This document shows, in pieces, positions 25,073 through 33,669 of a stretch of DNA of 64,000 nucleotides. A program made the translations under genes and the position numbers. Below the pieces are notes generated by a model. The model was not told where the DNA came from. It did no database searches and was given only the letters and a program-made list of their open reading frames with translations. Source of the stretch: Syntrophaceae bacterium (GTDB lineage Bacteria > Desulfobacterota > Syntrophia > Syntrophales > UBA2192). Each line of letters starts with the position of its first letter. The stretch's first letter is position 1. Location of the stretch: assembly GCA_013177795.1 (NCBI GenBank), contig JABLXY010000004.1, positions 110,001-174,000 of the forward strand, in the 5' to 3' direction.

Positions 25073-26722
25073 CTACAGCGCCGTCGTCAAGTCCTTGCCC
25101 AGAACCCTCTGCAGGAAAAACAGCGGGACGAGGACGGAGAGGATGAGAATGGTGGCATAGGCCGAGGCGGGGCCGAACTCGCCGCTGCCCATGCGCTGGA
25201 AGATCTCCACGGTCATCGTCGCCCAGGGGCCGTAGTACAGGACGATGGTGGAGCTCAGCTCCGCGAGGGTGGTCACCCACATGATGATGGCCCCGGCGAC
25301 GATTCCGGGAAGCATCGTGGGGACCACGACCTTGAGGAAGGAGCGGAAGGGAGGGACTCCGAGGTTGATCGAGGCCTCTTCGACGGACTTGTCGATCTGC
25401 TCCAGCAGCGACGAGGTCGTCTTGATCGAGAAGGGCACCTTCCGGATGAAGTAGGCCAGCGCCAGAATCATCCAGGTCCCCGTGAGCACGATGAGCCCCG
25501 TGTTGTACGTCGCCGCCAGGGCAATCCCCTGCACGGTCCCGGCGATGGCCAGGGGCAGCATGACCATGGCGTCGAGGAGGTAGCTCAACTTCCCGCGCCG
25601 CCTCACCAGCAGATAGCTCACCAGAAGGCCGAAGACGATCCCCACGAGGGTCGAGACCGTGGCGAGGAAGAAGGAGTTGACGATGGGCCGCGGGGCGATG
25701 GTGAAGGCCTTCACGAAGTTCTCCAGGCTGAACTCCCCGTAGTACATGACGGGCCCGGAGGTCTTGGTGACGGAGGAGACCATGACGACGGCAAAGGGGA
25801 AGAGGGCCGTGAACACGATCCCCGCGCAGAACAGCCACATCAGGAGCGTGGAAAGGGGTCTTGCGCGAAGGACCTCGGGCCGCTGGACGGCCGACATGGC
25901 GTAGCTCTTTCGCTCGACCCAGTACTTCTGGAGGATGGTGAGGCCCATGGTGATCGCGAGCAGCACGGTGCTGAGGGCCCCCGCCATGGAGGGGTTGCCG
26001 CCCATCTCGCTGATGAATTCATTGTAGGCCTGCACGGAGAGCACCCGGAAGTCCTCGCCGATGAGGATGGGCACGCCGAAGTTCTCGATGGAGAGATAGA
26101 AGACGATGAGTGCCCCGGCAAGGACGGCCGGGGTGACGGCCGGAACGGTGACGGTGAGAAAAACCCTCAAACGGCCGGCACCCAGGTTGGTGGCCGCCTC
26201 CTCGAGGGTGCGGTCGATGGAGTGGAGGGCGGCCGAGACCATGAGAAAGACGTAGGGAAAGAACTGCAGGGTGAAGACGAGCACGATTCCCTTCCAGCCG
26301 TAGATGCTGGGCAGCTCGATCCCCACCTTCTGGAACAGGTTGAAGAACAGGCCGTTTCGGCCGGCCAGAAGGAGCCAGGCCTCGGCCCCGATGAAGGTGG
26401 GGAGGATCAGGGGCAGCGTCGCGAGCGTCTTGATGACGTTCTTGCCCGGCATCTCGTAGCGCGACAGGAAAAAGGCGAAGGGCACGCCGATGGCCACGGA
26501 GAGCACTGTGGACACCACGCTCACGAAGAGGCTGTTCTCGAGGCAGCGCCGGTAGAAGGGGTAGAGGAAGATGGCCCGGTAGTTCTCCAGGGACCAGGCG
26601 CCCGTCTCGGGGCTCACGAAGCTCGCCCGAAAGATGGTGAACATGGGGTAGACGACGGCCAGGACGATGACGGCAAAGGCCAGGGCGTACACCCCGTTCC
26701 AGGCATTCACGATGCGCGGCAT
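25073..26722 (-). CDS. Ferric-type ABC transporter permease (double BPD domain)
   Basis: A 549-residue inner-membrane permease with about 12 helices and two tandem binding-protein-dependent transport domains, the layout of FbpB/AfuB/SfuB. Each half has the cytoplasmic EAA loop (EEAATNLGAG in the first half, EEASINLGVPPF in the second) that docks the ATPase. It is the last gene of hsp33-binding protein-ATPase-permease, all on the minus strand with gaps of 7-32 bp. Ferric iron is the usual substrate for this set, but related systems carry thiamine or 2-aminoethylphosphonate. Confidence 0.88.
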   Translation of the reverse strand: MPRIVNAWNGVYALAFAVIVLAVVYPMFTIFRASFVSPETGAWSLENYRAIFLYPFYRRCLENSLFVSVVSTVLSVAIGVPFAFFLSRYEMPGKNVIKTLATLPLILPTFIGAEAWLLLAGRNGLFFNLFQKVGIELPSIYGWKGIVLVFTLQFFPYVFLMVSAALHSIDRTLEEAATNLGAGRLRVFLTVTVPAVTPAVLAGALIVFYLSIENFGVPILIGEDFRVLSVQAYNEFISEMGGNPSMAGALSTVLLAITMGLTILQKYWVERKSYAMSAVQRPEVLRARPLSTLLMWLFCAGIVFTALFPFAVVMVSSVTKTSGPVMYYGEFSLENFVKAFTIAPRPIVNSFFLATVSTLVGIVFGLLVSYLLVRRRGKLSYLLDAMVMLPLAIAGTVQGIALAATYNTGLIVLTGTWMILALAYFIRKVPFSIKTTSSLLEQIDKSVEEASINLGVPPFRSFLKVVVPTMLPGIVAGAIIMWVTTLAELSSTIVLYYGPWATMTVEIFQRMGSGEFGPASAYATILILSVLVPLFFLQRVLGKDLTTAL

Positions 26723-26729
26723 GGCTTCC

Positions 26730-27791
26730 TCAATCCCCCAGGATCACGAGGCGCTCCGGGTCGAAGCGGAGCCGCACGGCTGCTCCCTCCCGCCGGATGT
26801 CCTCCGCGCGGGGGTTGTGGACCTCGACGGTGATGCTCCTGCCGCCCAGGGCCTTCACCCGGTAGCGTACCAGGGCCCCCAGGAAGGTCGTGCTCTCCAC
26901 CGTCCCCTCGACGGCATCCCCGCCGTTGCCGTCGACGATACGGACCCACTCGGGCCGCACGGAGAGATACGCCCGCTCCCCGGCAGGCCGCGGGGCTCTC
27001 ATCGTGAGGACCTTGCCTCCCGTCTCCGCGCGGAGCGTCGATGCGGCCTCGTCATAGGAAAGCACCCTCAGCTCGAGGATGTTGCTGCCGCCCATGAACT
27101 CGGCGGCAAACCGGCTGCGGGGGCGGAAGTAGATCTCGTCGGGGCTCCCGAGCTGCTCGAGCCTCCCGTGGTTCAGGATGGCGATCCGGTCCGAGACGGC
27201 CATCGCCTCCTCCTGGTCGTGGGTCACGTAGATCGTGGTGATCCCGAGCTGCTTCTGGATGCGGCGGATCTCCTCGCGCATGGCGACGCGCAGCTTGGCG
27301 TCGAGGTTCGAGAGCGGCTCGTCCATCAGAAGGATCTGCGGCGAGATGACGAGTGCCCGGGCGAGGGCCACCCGCTGCTGCTGCCCGCCCGAGAGCTGGC
27401 TCGGGAAGCGCTTCTCGAGCCCCTCGAGACGCACGCTGCGGATCATGTCCCCGATCCGGGCATCCATCTCGGCACGGCCCACCTTCCGGACCCTCAGGCC
27501 GTAGGCGATGTTCTCCCACACGGTCAGATGGGGAAAGAGGGCGTAGCTCTGGAAGACCATGCCCGTCTCGCGCCGGTGCGGCGGCACGTCGTTGACGAGC
27601 CGATCGCCGAAATAGACCTCCCCCCCGTCGGGGGTGTAGAAGCCGGCGATGACGCGCAACAGGGTCGTCTTGCCGCAGCCGCTGGGCCCGAGCAGGGTGA
27701 AGAAATCCCCGTCGCCGATCTCGAGGCTCACATCGTCCACGGCCCTGAGCTTCCCGAATACCTTGCTGATGCCCTTCAGGACGACCCGCAT
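26730..27791 (-). CDS. Ferric-type ABC transporter ATP-binding protein
   Basis: A 353-residue ATPase of the FbpC/PotA/MalK class. Walker A is GPSGCGKTT near residues 37-45, the signature is LSGGQQQRVALARAL, Walker B is ILLMDEPLSNLD, and the switch His is in THDQEEAM. A C-terminal TOBE-type region (from about 240) follows. It energises import with the permease downstream and the binding protein upstream. The ATG at 27791 gives the standard N-terminus; the open frame continues upstream only by overlapping the binding-protein gene. Confidence 0.92.
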   Translation of the reverse strand: MRVVLKGISKVFGKLRAVDDVSLEIGDGDFFTLLGPSGCGKTTLLRVIAGFYTPDGGEVYFGDRLVNDVPPHRRETGMVFQSYALFPHLTVWENIAYGLRVRKVGRAEMDARIGDMIRSVRLEGLEKRFPSQLSGGQQQRVALARALVISPQILLMDEPLSNLDAKLRVAMREEIRRIQKQLGITTIYVTHDQEEAMAVSDRIAILNHGRLEQLGSPDEIYFRPRSRFAAEFMGGSNILELRVLSYDEAASTLRAETGGKVLTMRAPRPAGERAYLSVRPEWVRIVDGNGGDAVEGTVESTTFLGALVRYRVKALGGRSITVEVHNPRAEDIRREGAAVRLRFDPERLVILGD

Positions 27792-27798
27792 GCCCGGC

Positions 27799-28782
27799 CT
27801 ACTTCGAGAGGATGATCTGCTTCCACTGTCTGAGGATCTCCTTCTCCTTCGCCGTGGCCTCCAGGGGATCGAAGGACTTGAGCACCGGGATGCTCTTGAG
27901 GGCGGGCAGCCCCTTGACGGCCGCCGCGTCGGGCCGGGCGGGACGGCGCGAGAACTGCCGGAAGATCTCGTCCTGGACCTCCTTGGTGAGGAGGTAGTCG
28001 AAGAACTTCTTCGCCTCCTCGGGATGCGGGGCACCTTTGATGATCGCCGCCGCTTCGGGGGCGAGGAAGGCCCCGTCCGAGGGATAGACGATGGCCACGT
28101 TCTTGTCGCCGCCCGCGATGTAGCGGTGGGCGGCGTACTCCATGGTGATCCCCACGGGGTACTCGCCGGCTGCAACCCCCTTGTAGATCAGGCTCGAGCT
28201 GTCGAGGATCTTGGCGTTGGCGATGAGCTTCTTGACGCCGTCCCAATCGTAGAGCTTCCAGATCCCGTAGACTTGGGCGTAGGCCGAGCCGGATTTCTCG
28301 GGGTTGGCCATGACGACCTTGCCCTTCCATTTGGGATCCAGCAGGTCTTTCCAGGCCTTGAGCCGATCGGCGTCCTTCACGAGGGACTTGTTGACCATGA
28401 TGATCATGACGTGGGTGTTGGTGCTCGTCCAGCGATCGGTCTTGTCGACGTAGCCCGCGGGCAGCACCTTCGCCTGGGGCGAGCGGTAGGGCATGAAGTG
28501 TTCCTTCGCCGCGTCGAGGACGGCCACGTCACCGCTCCAGAAGATGTCGCACAGGGGCCGGTCCTTCTCGGCCTGGATGCGCTTCATCGCCTCTCCGGTG
28601 CCGAGCCGCACCGTGGAGACCTTGATCCCCGTCTTCTTCTCGAAGCCCTTGCTCACGAGGTCGATGGCCTCAGGCGGGTTGGAAGAGTAGAGGACGACTT
28701 CCTTTGCGGCCCAGGCCGCGCCCGGCAGGACGAGGCAGATTGCCGCTGCGACGGCGGCCAATGTGCGGATGGTTCGATTCAT
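27799..28782 (-). CDS. Ferric-type ABC transporter substrate-binding protein
   Basis: A 327-residue periplasmic binding protein with a signal peptide (cleavage near AWA-AKE, about residue 26). The mature start VVLYSSNPPEAIDLVSKGFEKKTGIKV is typical of FbpA/AfuA (type II binding proteins), followed by DIFWSGD, a central YNKS-like turn (MIIMVNKSL) and VYPSDGAF. Ferric-binding members use paired tyrosines; YLLTKE and SLIYKG sites are candidates but are not proven. A GGAAGGAGG site fixes the start. A paralogous binding protein is at 62779. Confidence 0.87.
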   Translation of the reverse strand: MNRTIRTLAAVAAAICLVLPGAAWAAKEVVLYSSNPPEAIDLVSKGFEKKTGIKVSTVRLGTGEAMKRIQAEKDRPLCDIFWSGDVAVLDAAKEHFMPYRSPQAKVLPAGYVDKTDRWTSTNTHVMIIMVNKSLVKDADRLKAWKDLLDPKWKGKVVMANPEKSGSAYAQVYGIWKLYDWDGVKKLIANAKILDSSSLIYKGVAAGEYPVGITMEYAAHRYIAGGDKNVAIVYPSDGAFLAPEAAAIIKGAPHPEEAKKFFDYLLTKEVQDEIFRQFSRRPARPDAAAVKGLPALKSIPVLKSFDPLEATAKEKEILRQWKQIILSK

Positions 28783-28814
28783 CTTTTCCTCCTTCCCGAA
28801 GACATGCTGTCTGT

Positions 28815-29726
28815 TCATTTCGGCGGCACCGGAGCATCCGGCGTCCCGCCGCACTCGATGTCGCGAATCAGTTGCTCGAGATCGGTCCGGTCGAAGCGGT
28901 ACGCCGCCCGGCAGAATTCACAGGTCACCTCGGCTTCGCCCTTCTCCTCGGCAAGGCGCCTCAGCTCGGTGCAGCCGAGTGAAATCAGGACCTCCTCGAT
29001 GCGGTCGCGACTGCAGTTGCACCGGAAGGATAGCCCCTTTTTTTCCAGGATCTTGTACGGAATCCCCTCGAAGATGAGGCCGAGAAGGTCCTCGGGCGCC
29101 TTGCCGTCCCTGAGGACATCGGTGACCGAGCGGACCCGGCCGATGTTGTCGATCAGCCGGTCAAGGGTCGCCTCCTCCGAGGGGGGCAGCGACTGGACGA
29201 GAAAACCGCCGGCCGCCGAGACGCGTCCGTCCGTCTCCACATACACCCCGAGGCCTACGGCCGACGGGATCTGCTCGGACTCGGCCAGATAGTAGGCGAT
29301 GTCTTCGGCGATCTCGCCCGTGCGCAGCTTCACGATGCCCTGGTAGGGCTTGTCGAGCCCGACGTCCTTGAAGACGGTGAGATGGCCTTCCTTCCCCAGG
29401 ACCCCCGAGACATGGAGCTTTCCGTCCTTCACCATCACGTCGACGTTGGGCACGCCCACGAAGCCCCTGACGTTTCCCTCGCTGTCGGCCTCGACGAGGA
29501 TCTTCTTCAGGGGGCCGTTTCCCTCGAACTTGAGCCCGACGCGCAGGCCCGGTTTTGCGAGCGCCCCCAGGAGCAGCCCCCCCGTCAGGGCCCTCCCCAG
29601 GGCCGCCGAGGCCGTCGGCGTCGTCCCGTGGAGACGGCAGGCGAGATTCACCAGTTCCGTCGTCCGGCACGCCAGCCCGATGACGTTGGCCTTGTCGCTC
29701 AGCACGCGCAAGAGGTAGTCGGACAT
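28815..29726 (-). CDS. hslO: Hsp33 redox-activated chaperone
   Basis: A 303-residue cytoplasmic holdase chaperone. The N-terminal substrate domain carries the AxGR-L-G-L motif region ([15 protein letters not shown]). The C-terminal zinc site is Cys236-x-Cys238 and Cys269-x2-Cys272, the classic CxC/CxxC pair that forms disulfides on oxidation and unfolds the linker. A TTG six bases upstream is an alternative start. It sits 32 bp ahead of the importer genes in the same direction, so oxidative-stress and iron-type import may share a transcript. A 9-bp inverted repeat lies just upstream. Confidence 0.93.
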   Translation of the reverse strand: MSDYLLRVLSDKANVIGLACRTTELVNLACRLHGTTPTASAALGRALTGGLLLGALAKPGLRVGLKFEGNGPLKKILVEADSEGNVRGFVGVPNVDVMVKDGKLHVSGVLGKEGHLTVFKDVGLDKPYQGIVKLRTGEIAEDIAYYLAESEQIPSAVGLGVYVETDGRVSAAGGFLVQSLPPSEEATLDRLIDNIGRVRSVTDVLRDGKAPEDLLGLIFEGIPYKILEKKGLSFRCNCSRDRIEEVLISLGCTELRRLAEEKGEAEVTCEFCRAAYRFDRTDLEQLIRDIECGGTPDAPVPPK

Positions 29727-29728
29727 CG

Positions 29729-29775
29729 CCAAGAAGGAATTGGGGACAGGGATTTCGGGAGTTCGTCCAATTCCT
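29729..29775. repeat. REP-like inverted repeat upstream of Hsp33
   Basis: A 9-bp perfect inverted repeat with a 23-nt centre containing GGGGACAGGG. The flank CCAAGAAGG and the GACAG core recur on the opposite strand at about 31225-31240, suggesting a dispersed palindromic element. Confidence 0.4.
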
Positions 29776-29835
29776 GAAGGTCATCTTCATATCATGCCGG
29801 GCGGGGAAATGAAAGAAGGGGCTGGCACGAAGCCC

Positions 29836-29864
29836 TTGACTTTCCCCCCGCGATTTCCTCTAAT
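29836..29864 (+). promoter_or_regulatory. Sigma70-like promoter for the alcohol dehydrogenase
   Basis: TTGACT (29836-29841), 17-nt spacer, TCTAAT (29859-29864). The predicted leader is about 170 nt. Confidence 0.6.
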
Positions 29865-30042
29865 GAGACCTGCCGGTTCTCAACCCGTCAACCCGACCAG
29901 CCCAACCTCCCAGCCCTCCGGAAGGAGAAGGCCGTGGACAGGATCCAGCATCCCCCATGCCTCGCGCCGAGAGGCGGGGTTTCCCCGTCAGCAGCGCCAC
30001 GGTCCGAACCGGCCGTTTCGATTGCCGCAGAAGGCAAACGCC

Positions 30043-31149
30043 ATGCTTAGCAGACACGACACAGCCGCCGTGCCGATCCGTGCCGCCGTCCTTCGGAGAA
30101 GAGGGGGGCCGCTGACGCTCGAAGCCCTCGAGATGGAAGGGCCGCGGGAGGATGAAGTCCTCGTGCGCATCGTCGCAACCGGCATCTGCCACACCGACAT
30201 CCGCTATGTCGATGACTGGCACGAGGATGCCGACGGGCCGCTCGTGCTGGGCCATGAGGGCGCAGGCGTCGTGGAGCGTGTCGGGGACGGGGTCAAGGGC
30301 TTTCAACGCGGCGATCACGTCGTCCTGTCCTACCAGTCCTGCGGGCACTGCGAGGCCTGCAGCCGTGAGCACCCGGCGGACTGCGAGTCCCTGGCCGATC
30401 TGAACTTCGGGTTCCACCGGGCCGACGGCAGCAACGCCCTGCGCCGCAGCGGCGTGCGGGGGCACTTCTTCGGCCAGTCCTCGTTTTCGACGCACGCGCT
30501 GGCGACGGAGCGCAACCTCGTCAAGGTCCCGAAGACGCTGCCGCTGGAAATCCTGGCGCCCCTGGGCTGCGGCATGCAGACCGGGGCCGGCACGGTGATG
30601 AATTCCCTGAAGGTCCCCGCGGGGGCGAGCATCGCCGTCTTCGGCACGGGGGCCGTGGGCCTGGCGGCCGTCATGGCGGCGCGCATCGCCGGGGCGCACC
30701 CCATCATCGGGGTCGACAGGGTCCCGGCCCGGCTCAAGCTGGCCCGGGAGCTCGGGGCGACCGACGTGATCGACACCCGCCGCGAGGGCGTGACCGACCG
30801 CATCCGGGCGATCACCGGAAGCGGGGTCGACTACGTGGTGGAAACCTCCGGCAACCAGAGGCTCTACCGGCTTGCCGTCGTCCTGCTGAACCCGGGCGGC
30901 ACGGCAGCCTACCTGGCGGGGGTGGAGGGGCCCGACCCCCTGCCCGGGGGCCGCAGGGCGTTGAGCGTCATCCAGGGTGACGCCGTCCCGCAGGTCTTCA
31001 TCCCCAAGCTCATCGATCTGCACCTCAAGAGGCTCTTCCCCTTCGAGCGTCTCCAGCGGCACTACGAGTTCCGCCAGATCAACCGGGCGATCGCCGATGC
31101 GCGGTGCGGGCGGACGGTCAAGCCCGTACTGGTGTTCGGCGCACCGTAG
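30043..31149 (+). CDS. Zinc-dependent alcohol dehydrogenase (class III/aryl-alcohol type)
   Basis: A 368-residue medium-chain dehydrogenase. The catalytic zinc site uses Cys in GICHTDI and His-Glu in LGHEGAGVVE. The structural zinc lobe has CGHCEAC and a fourth Cys in HPADC. The Rossmann motif is GTGAVGLAA, followed by the acidic IGVDRVPARL, which favours NAD. The segment between the lobe and the coenzyme domain (LNFGFHRADGSNALRR) is longer than in simple ADHs and matches the aryl-alcohol/class III branch. Substrate unknown. A longer frame extends upstream, but only this ATG begins near the family N-terminus. Confidence 0.88.
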   Translation: MLSRHDTAAVPIRAAVLRRRGGPLTLEALEMEGPREDEVLVRIVATGICHTDIRYVDDWHEDADGPLVLGHEGAGVVERVGDGVKGFQRGDHVVLSYQSCGHCEACSREHPADCESLADLNFGFHRADGSNALRRSGVRGHFFGQSSFSTHALATERNLVKVPKTLPLEILAPLGCGMQTGAGTVMNSLKVPAGASIAVFGTGAVGLAAVMAARIAGAHPIIGVDRVPARLKLARELGATDVIDTRREGVTDRIRAITGSGVDYVVETSGNQRLYRLAVVLLNPGGTAAYLAGVEGPDPLPGGRRALSVIQGDAVPQVFIPKLIDLHLKRLFPFERLQRHYEFRQINRAIADARCGRTVKPVLVFGAP

Positions 31150-31471
31150 AGGTGCAGACCCGCCGGACAACCCCCGCGTGTGGAAGCGGGCGGGGCTGTT
31201 CGGGGTAACCGACCCAAAACAGACTGTCCCTTCTTGGCACATCAGCGTAACCTGCCGTAATGTATTGAGAATCAAAAATTTCCAGTCCATCGTGGAGCGG
31301 AATGTCCCTCAAGGGGACTTGTGACTTCCAGCCGGAACGCTCTGACTCGTTTGATATCATTGCAGATTCATCGACACCGTCCCAACGGCACACAGGTTGC
31401 CCCTTGCAGACGGGCAAAGCAGGAGCGGCCGCAGGCGTAGCGGCCGGCTTGAAACGCCGGGAGGTGTCAAG
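31150..31471. other. 322-bp intergenic region without a gene
   Basis: It contains the second REP-like half element (CCAAGAAGG and GACAG on the minus strand, about 31225-31240), a small GTCCC/GGGAC hairpin near 31304-31318, and a 6-bp hairpin (GGCCGC/GCGGCC) near 31423-31441 just before the next gene. No convincing riboswitch or promoter consensus was found. Confidence 0.45.
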
Positions 31472-31777
31472 GTGCAACAGGAAGTTTCCATGGTCTATTT
31501 GAACGAGAGCCTGCCGTTTCCCCGTTTCTACACAGCGTCGGAACTGCGATCTCTGGTCGGGGAAGAGCATTGCCCGTCGGGAGAGCTGATCGTGCTGGAA
31601 AAGCCCGGCGACGCGGTAACGGTCATCATGGGCGAGGAGAACCCCCCGTGCGTCGGCGAGTTGCAGAAGGCGATCCTGAGGGGCAAGCAGGTGTCTGTGA
31701 AGGTCACCGAAGAGAGGGAACTGCACAAGCTCTTCATGCGCATCTGCCTCTTCTTCGGCTTCCCTAGGCAGAAATGA
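31472..31777 (+). CDS. Hypothetical protein, first of a coupled pair
   Basis: A 101-residue soluble protein of unknown family. The GTG at 31472 is chosen because a GGGAGGTG ribosome site ends 5 nt before it; the ATG at 31490 is the alternative. The chain is mixed alpha/beta, ending LHKLFMRICLFFGFPRQK. The stop overlaps the next start in ATGA, so the two products are probably made together and may act together. Confidence 0.55.
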   Translation: MQQEVSMVYLNESLPFPRFYTASELRSLVGEEHCPSGELIVLEKPGDAVTVIMGEENPPCVGELQKAILRGKQVSVKVTEERELHKLFMRICLFFGFPRQK

Positions 31778-32136
31778 CGGAAAACAGGGGTACCGGAACC
31801 ATGCGCTTCGAACAGCTTTTTGTCATCCGCGACGAGATCCTGCGCTACATCGACAACACGGATCTCAAGGGGGATCTGGCCCGCGAAATCGCCCGGATCC
31901 TCGCACCCGTCGATGATGGGGTGACGGCCCTCTCCACGCGGCGGGACATCGTCGAGCTCATCGGCTTCATCGAGGAGACGAAAATCCGTTTTCTCCGCGG
32001 CGAACTGCGCGCAAAGGAGCTCTACCGGGAGGTGGACTTCGGCCTCCACCAGTTCAAGATGCGCAACCAGGGCTTCGACTTCACAAGCAACCCGGTCTTT
32101 CTTTCCTACTTTTCGGCCTGCGCTTATCGGCGATGA
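31774..32136 (+). CDS. Hypothetical protein, second of a coupled pair
   Basis: A 120-residue, mostly helical soluble protein with no recognised domain. It overlaps the upstream gene by 4 nt. Charged helices (RFEQLFVIRDEILRYI, then DIVELIGFIEETKIRF) suggest a helical bundle. The C-terminus has a single Cys in YFSACAYRR. No function is proposed. Confidence 0.55.
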   Translation: MTENRGTGTMRFEQLFVIRDEILRYIDNTDLKGDLAREIARILAPVDDGVTALSTRRDIVELIGFIEETKIRFLRGELRAKELYREVDFGLHQFKMRNQGFDFTSNPVFLSYFSACAYRR

Positions 32137-32260
32137 CGGGCAGCCGCCGGACGTCGACGCGATGCCCGGATCGTCATGGCGGGGGATTCACCGCGATCAA
32201 ACCGCCGGGCCGTCTTCCGGGCCCTGCACCCTTGACCCGGGAAAGCAACGGGACAATGAA

Positions 32261-32297
32261 GCGGGGGCAGGTTCGGCCGCAGCCGTCCCTGCCCCGC
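32261..32297. terminator. Stem-loop between convergent genes
   Basis: A 10-bp stem with one bulged G (32261-32271 with 32288-32297) lies between the 120-residue gene and the convergent secreted-protein gene. It lacks a clear T tract on either strand, so it is a weak or Rho-assisted candidate. Confidence 0.35.
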
Positions 32298-32334
32298 TCG
32301 ATTCGCTCGGACGGAGAACCGGTCGGCAGGCGGA

Positions 32335-32751
32335 CTACCGGAACGACAGGCTCGTGTGGAGAATCCGCTCGTTCTGGATGCTGATGTGCCCATTGAAGTC
32401 CGTCTTCGGCACGGTGACGGTGTAGGTGGCAGGCGTGTACCGGGTCTTCCACACGATCACGGTGTACTTTCCGTTCGGCACATTGGCGGTGAACTTCCCC
32501 TTGTCGTCGGTCAGCGCCTTGGCGGCCACCTTGCCCCGGACGGTGTCCGCGCCGGAGGCGCCGACATCGAGCTGCAGGTCCTTCCCGATGATGACCTGCG
32601 CACCGGCCAGGGGGACATCCTTCGGCAGGGACATCTGGCTCTCCTTCTTGCTCGTGGTGACGGTGCCGCTCAGCGTTGCGGCAAAGGCGCCGCCGACTGC
32701 GAACAGGACAAAGGTGAGGGTTAAACAGAAAACGATCGATTTGCGAGACAT
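32335..32751 (-). CDS. Secreted carboxypeptidase-regulatory-like beta-sandwich protein
   Basis: A 138-residue exported protein. The signal peptide is residues 1 to about 25 (cleavage near AFA-ATL). The mature part reads as one carboxypeptidase D regulatory-like or transthyretin-like beta-sandwich: an opening SGTVTT strand, PLAGAQVII, LTDDKGKFTANVPNGKYTVIVW, and a C-terminal NGHISIQN. Such domains occur in cell-surface and periplasmic proteins and often mediate protein or sugar contacts; no enzyme activity is expected. The ATG is preceded by GAGGAGG. Confidence 0.75.
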   Translation of the reverse strand: MSRKSIVFCLTLTFVLFAVGGAFAATLSGTVTTSKKESQMSLPKDVPLAGAQVIIGKDLQLDVGASGADTVRGKVAAKALTDDKGKFTANVPNGKYTVIVWKTRYTPATYTVTVPKTDFNGHISIQNERILHTSLSFR

Positions 32752-33186
32752 GAAAAACCTCCTCAGCGGATTGGGTGATTCGAACCCCGCCCCCTGCCCT
32801 GCAAGCACAATACCAACCTGGTGGGCGGGATCGGCGTGCGGCCGGATATCACGCGTCCGGCGACTCCGGTCATTTTCCGGACGGGAGCATCGGGAACCAA
32901 GAGCGACATCGGAGGCATTTCATCCTGCTTTCCAAGCAGTTATGCCTCTGCGCCGGGCGGATGCTGACTGACACGCCCCTGTTTTTGCATCGGCGCTCGG
33001 GCCAGCAGACCCAGACGGACGCCGACGTGAAACATTTTCTTTAAGTACGGGCCCTTCCCTTCCGAATAACAGACGTAGAGACATCACGGCCCGGGATCGG
33101 AAACGTACGCCCGCTCCCCCGCACGGCCGGGTTTCAGGCGCTCGAGTTCCCGATGCTGCCGGGGCACCCGAGGTGGAAGAAGGGAC
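32752..33186. other. 435-bp region upstream of the minor pilin operon with stem-loops
   Basis: No gene is evident. It has a 7-bp hairpin CGTCCGG/CCGGACG (32854-32860 with 32877-32883). It also has a coaxial two-stem element: outer GAGGCAT/ATGCCTC (32912-32918 with 32942-32948) around inner CTGCTT/AAGCAG (32925-32930 with 32934-32939). I searched for c-di-GMP riboswitch landmarks, which often precede such pilin genes, and did not see them. Confidence 0.5.
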
Positions 33187-33669
33187 ATGGAAAACGGCCG
33201 GAGTGTGATCTCCAGCAGGAACGGCTTCACTCTCGTCGAGCTGGTGCTCGCGCTGATCTTTTTCGCCATCGTGACGGCCATCGCACTGCCCTCCTTCCGG
33301 GGGTACATCGAAAACACGAAGCTCAAGGCCGCCGCCCGACAGATCATGTCGGACATCGCCGAGACGCAGCAACGCGCCAAGGCGGAAAACGCGCAGTACC
33401 GGATCACCCTGAGCCTCGATCCGGCGAACACGTACACCGTGGAACGCGTGACGGCCCCGGCTGCGACGCAGAACCGGACCCTGGCGGAACACGGGGGCGG
33501 CATTCGGATCACGGCATCCACGTTCACCGCAAACCAGGTGAATTTCCTCGCGCGCGGACTCCTGAGCGAGGACAACAGGACCATCACGCTGAGAAACAGC
33601 CGCAACTCGACGGCGCAAATCACCTCGAACCTGGCAGGCAGGACTCATGTCCAGTACACCATGCAGTGA
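33187..33669 (+). CDS. fimT: GspH/FimT-family minor prepilin
   Basis: A 160-residue type IV pilin-like protein. The class III signal ends at Gly13, with the mature protein starting FTLVE (Glu at +5), followed by the hydrophobic assembly helix LVLALIFFAIVTAIALPSF. The GspH/FimT globular domain follows. It is processed by PilD peptidase and inserted into the pilus tip complex. It is the first of five pilus genes and overlaps pilV by 23 nt. A ribosome site AAGAAGGG precedes the ATG. Confidence 0.88.
   Translation: MENGRSVISSRNGFTLVELVLALIFFAIVTAIALPSFRGYIENTKLKAAARQIMSDIAETQQRAKAENAQYRITLSLDPANTYTVERVTAPAATQNRTLAEHGGGIRITASTFTANQVNFLARGLLSEDNRTITLRNSRNSTAQITSNLAGRTHVQYTMQ

Larger units (their letters stand above)
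29727..30042. other. 316-bp divergent intergenic region
   Basis: No gene was found. It contains a perfect 9-bp inverted repeat (AGGAATTGG at 29735-29743 and CCAATTCCT at 29767-29775) that resembles dispersed REP-like elements containing GGGGACAG, plus the promoter for the alcohol dehydrogenase at 29836-29864. Confidence 0.5.

Noticed and set aside
31218-31262. Sigma54 promoter-like TGGCAC
   Set aside because: TGGCACATCAGCGTAA lacks the TTGC element at the required distance.
31395-31471. c-di-GMP-type riboswitch upstream of the 101-residue gene
   Set aside because: A short GCAAAGC and a GGCCGC hairpin recall parts of the motif, but the second arm and conserved loop are missing.
32765-32800. 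tRNA T-arm-like sequence (GGGTTCGAATC on the minus strand)
   Set aside because: The stem around the loop does not pair, and no acceptor or anticodon arm is found within 90 bp, so it is not a tRNA gene. An attachment-site remnant cannot be shown.
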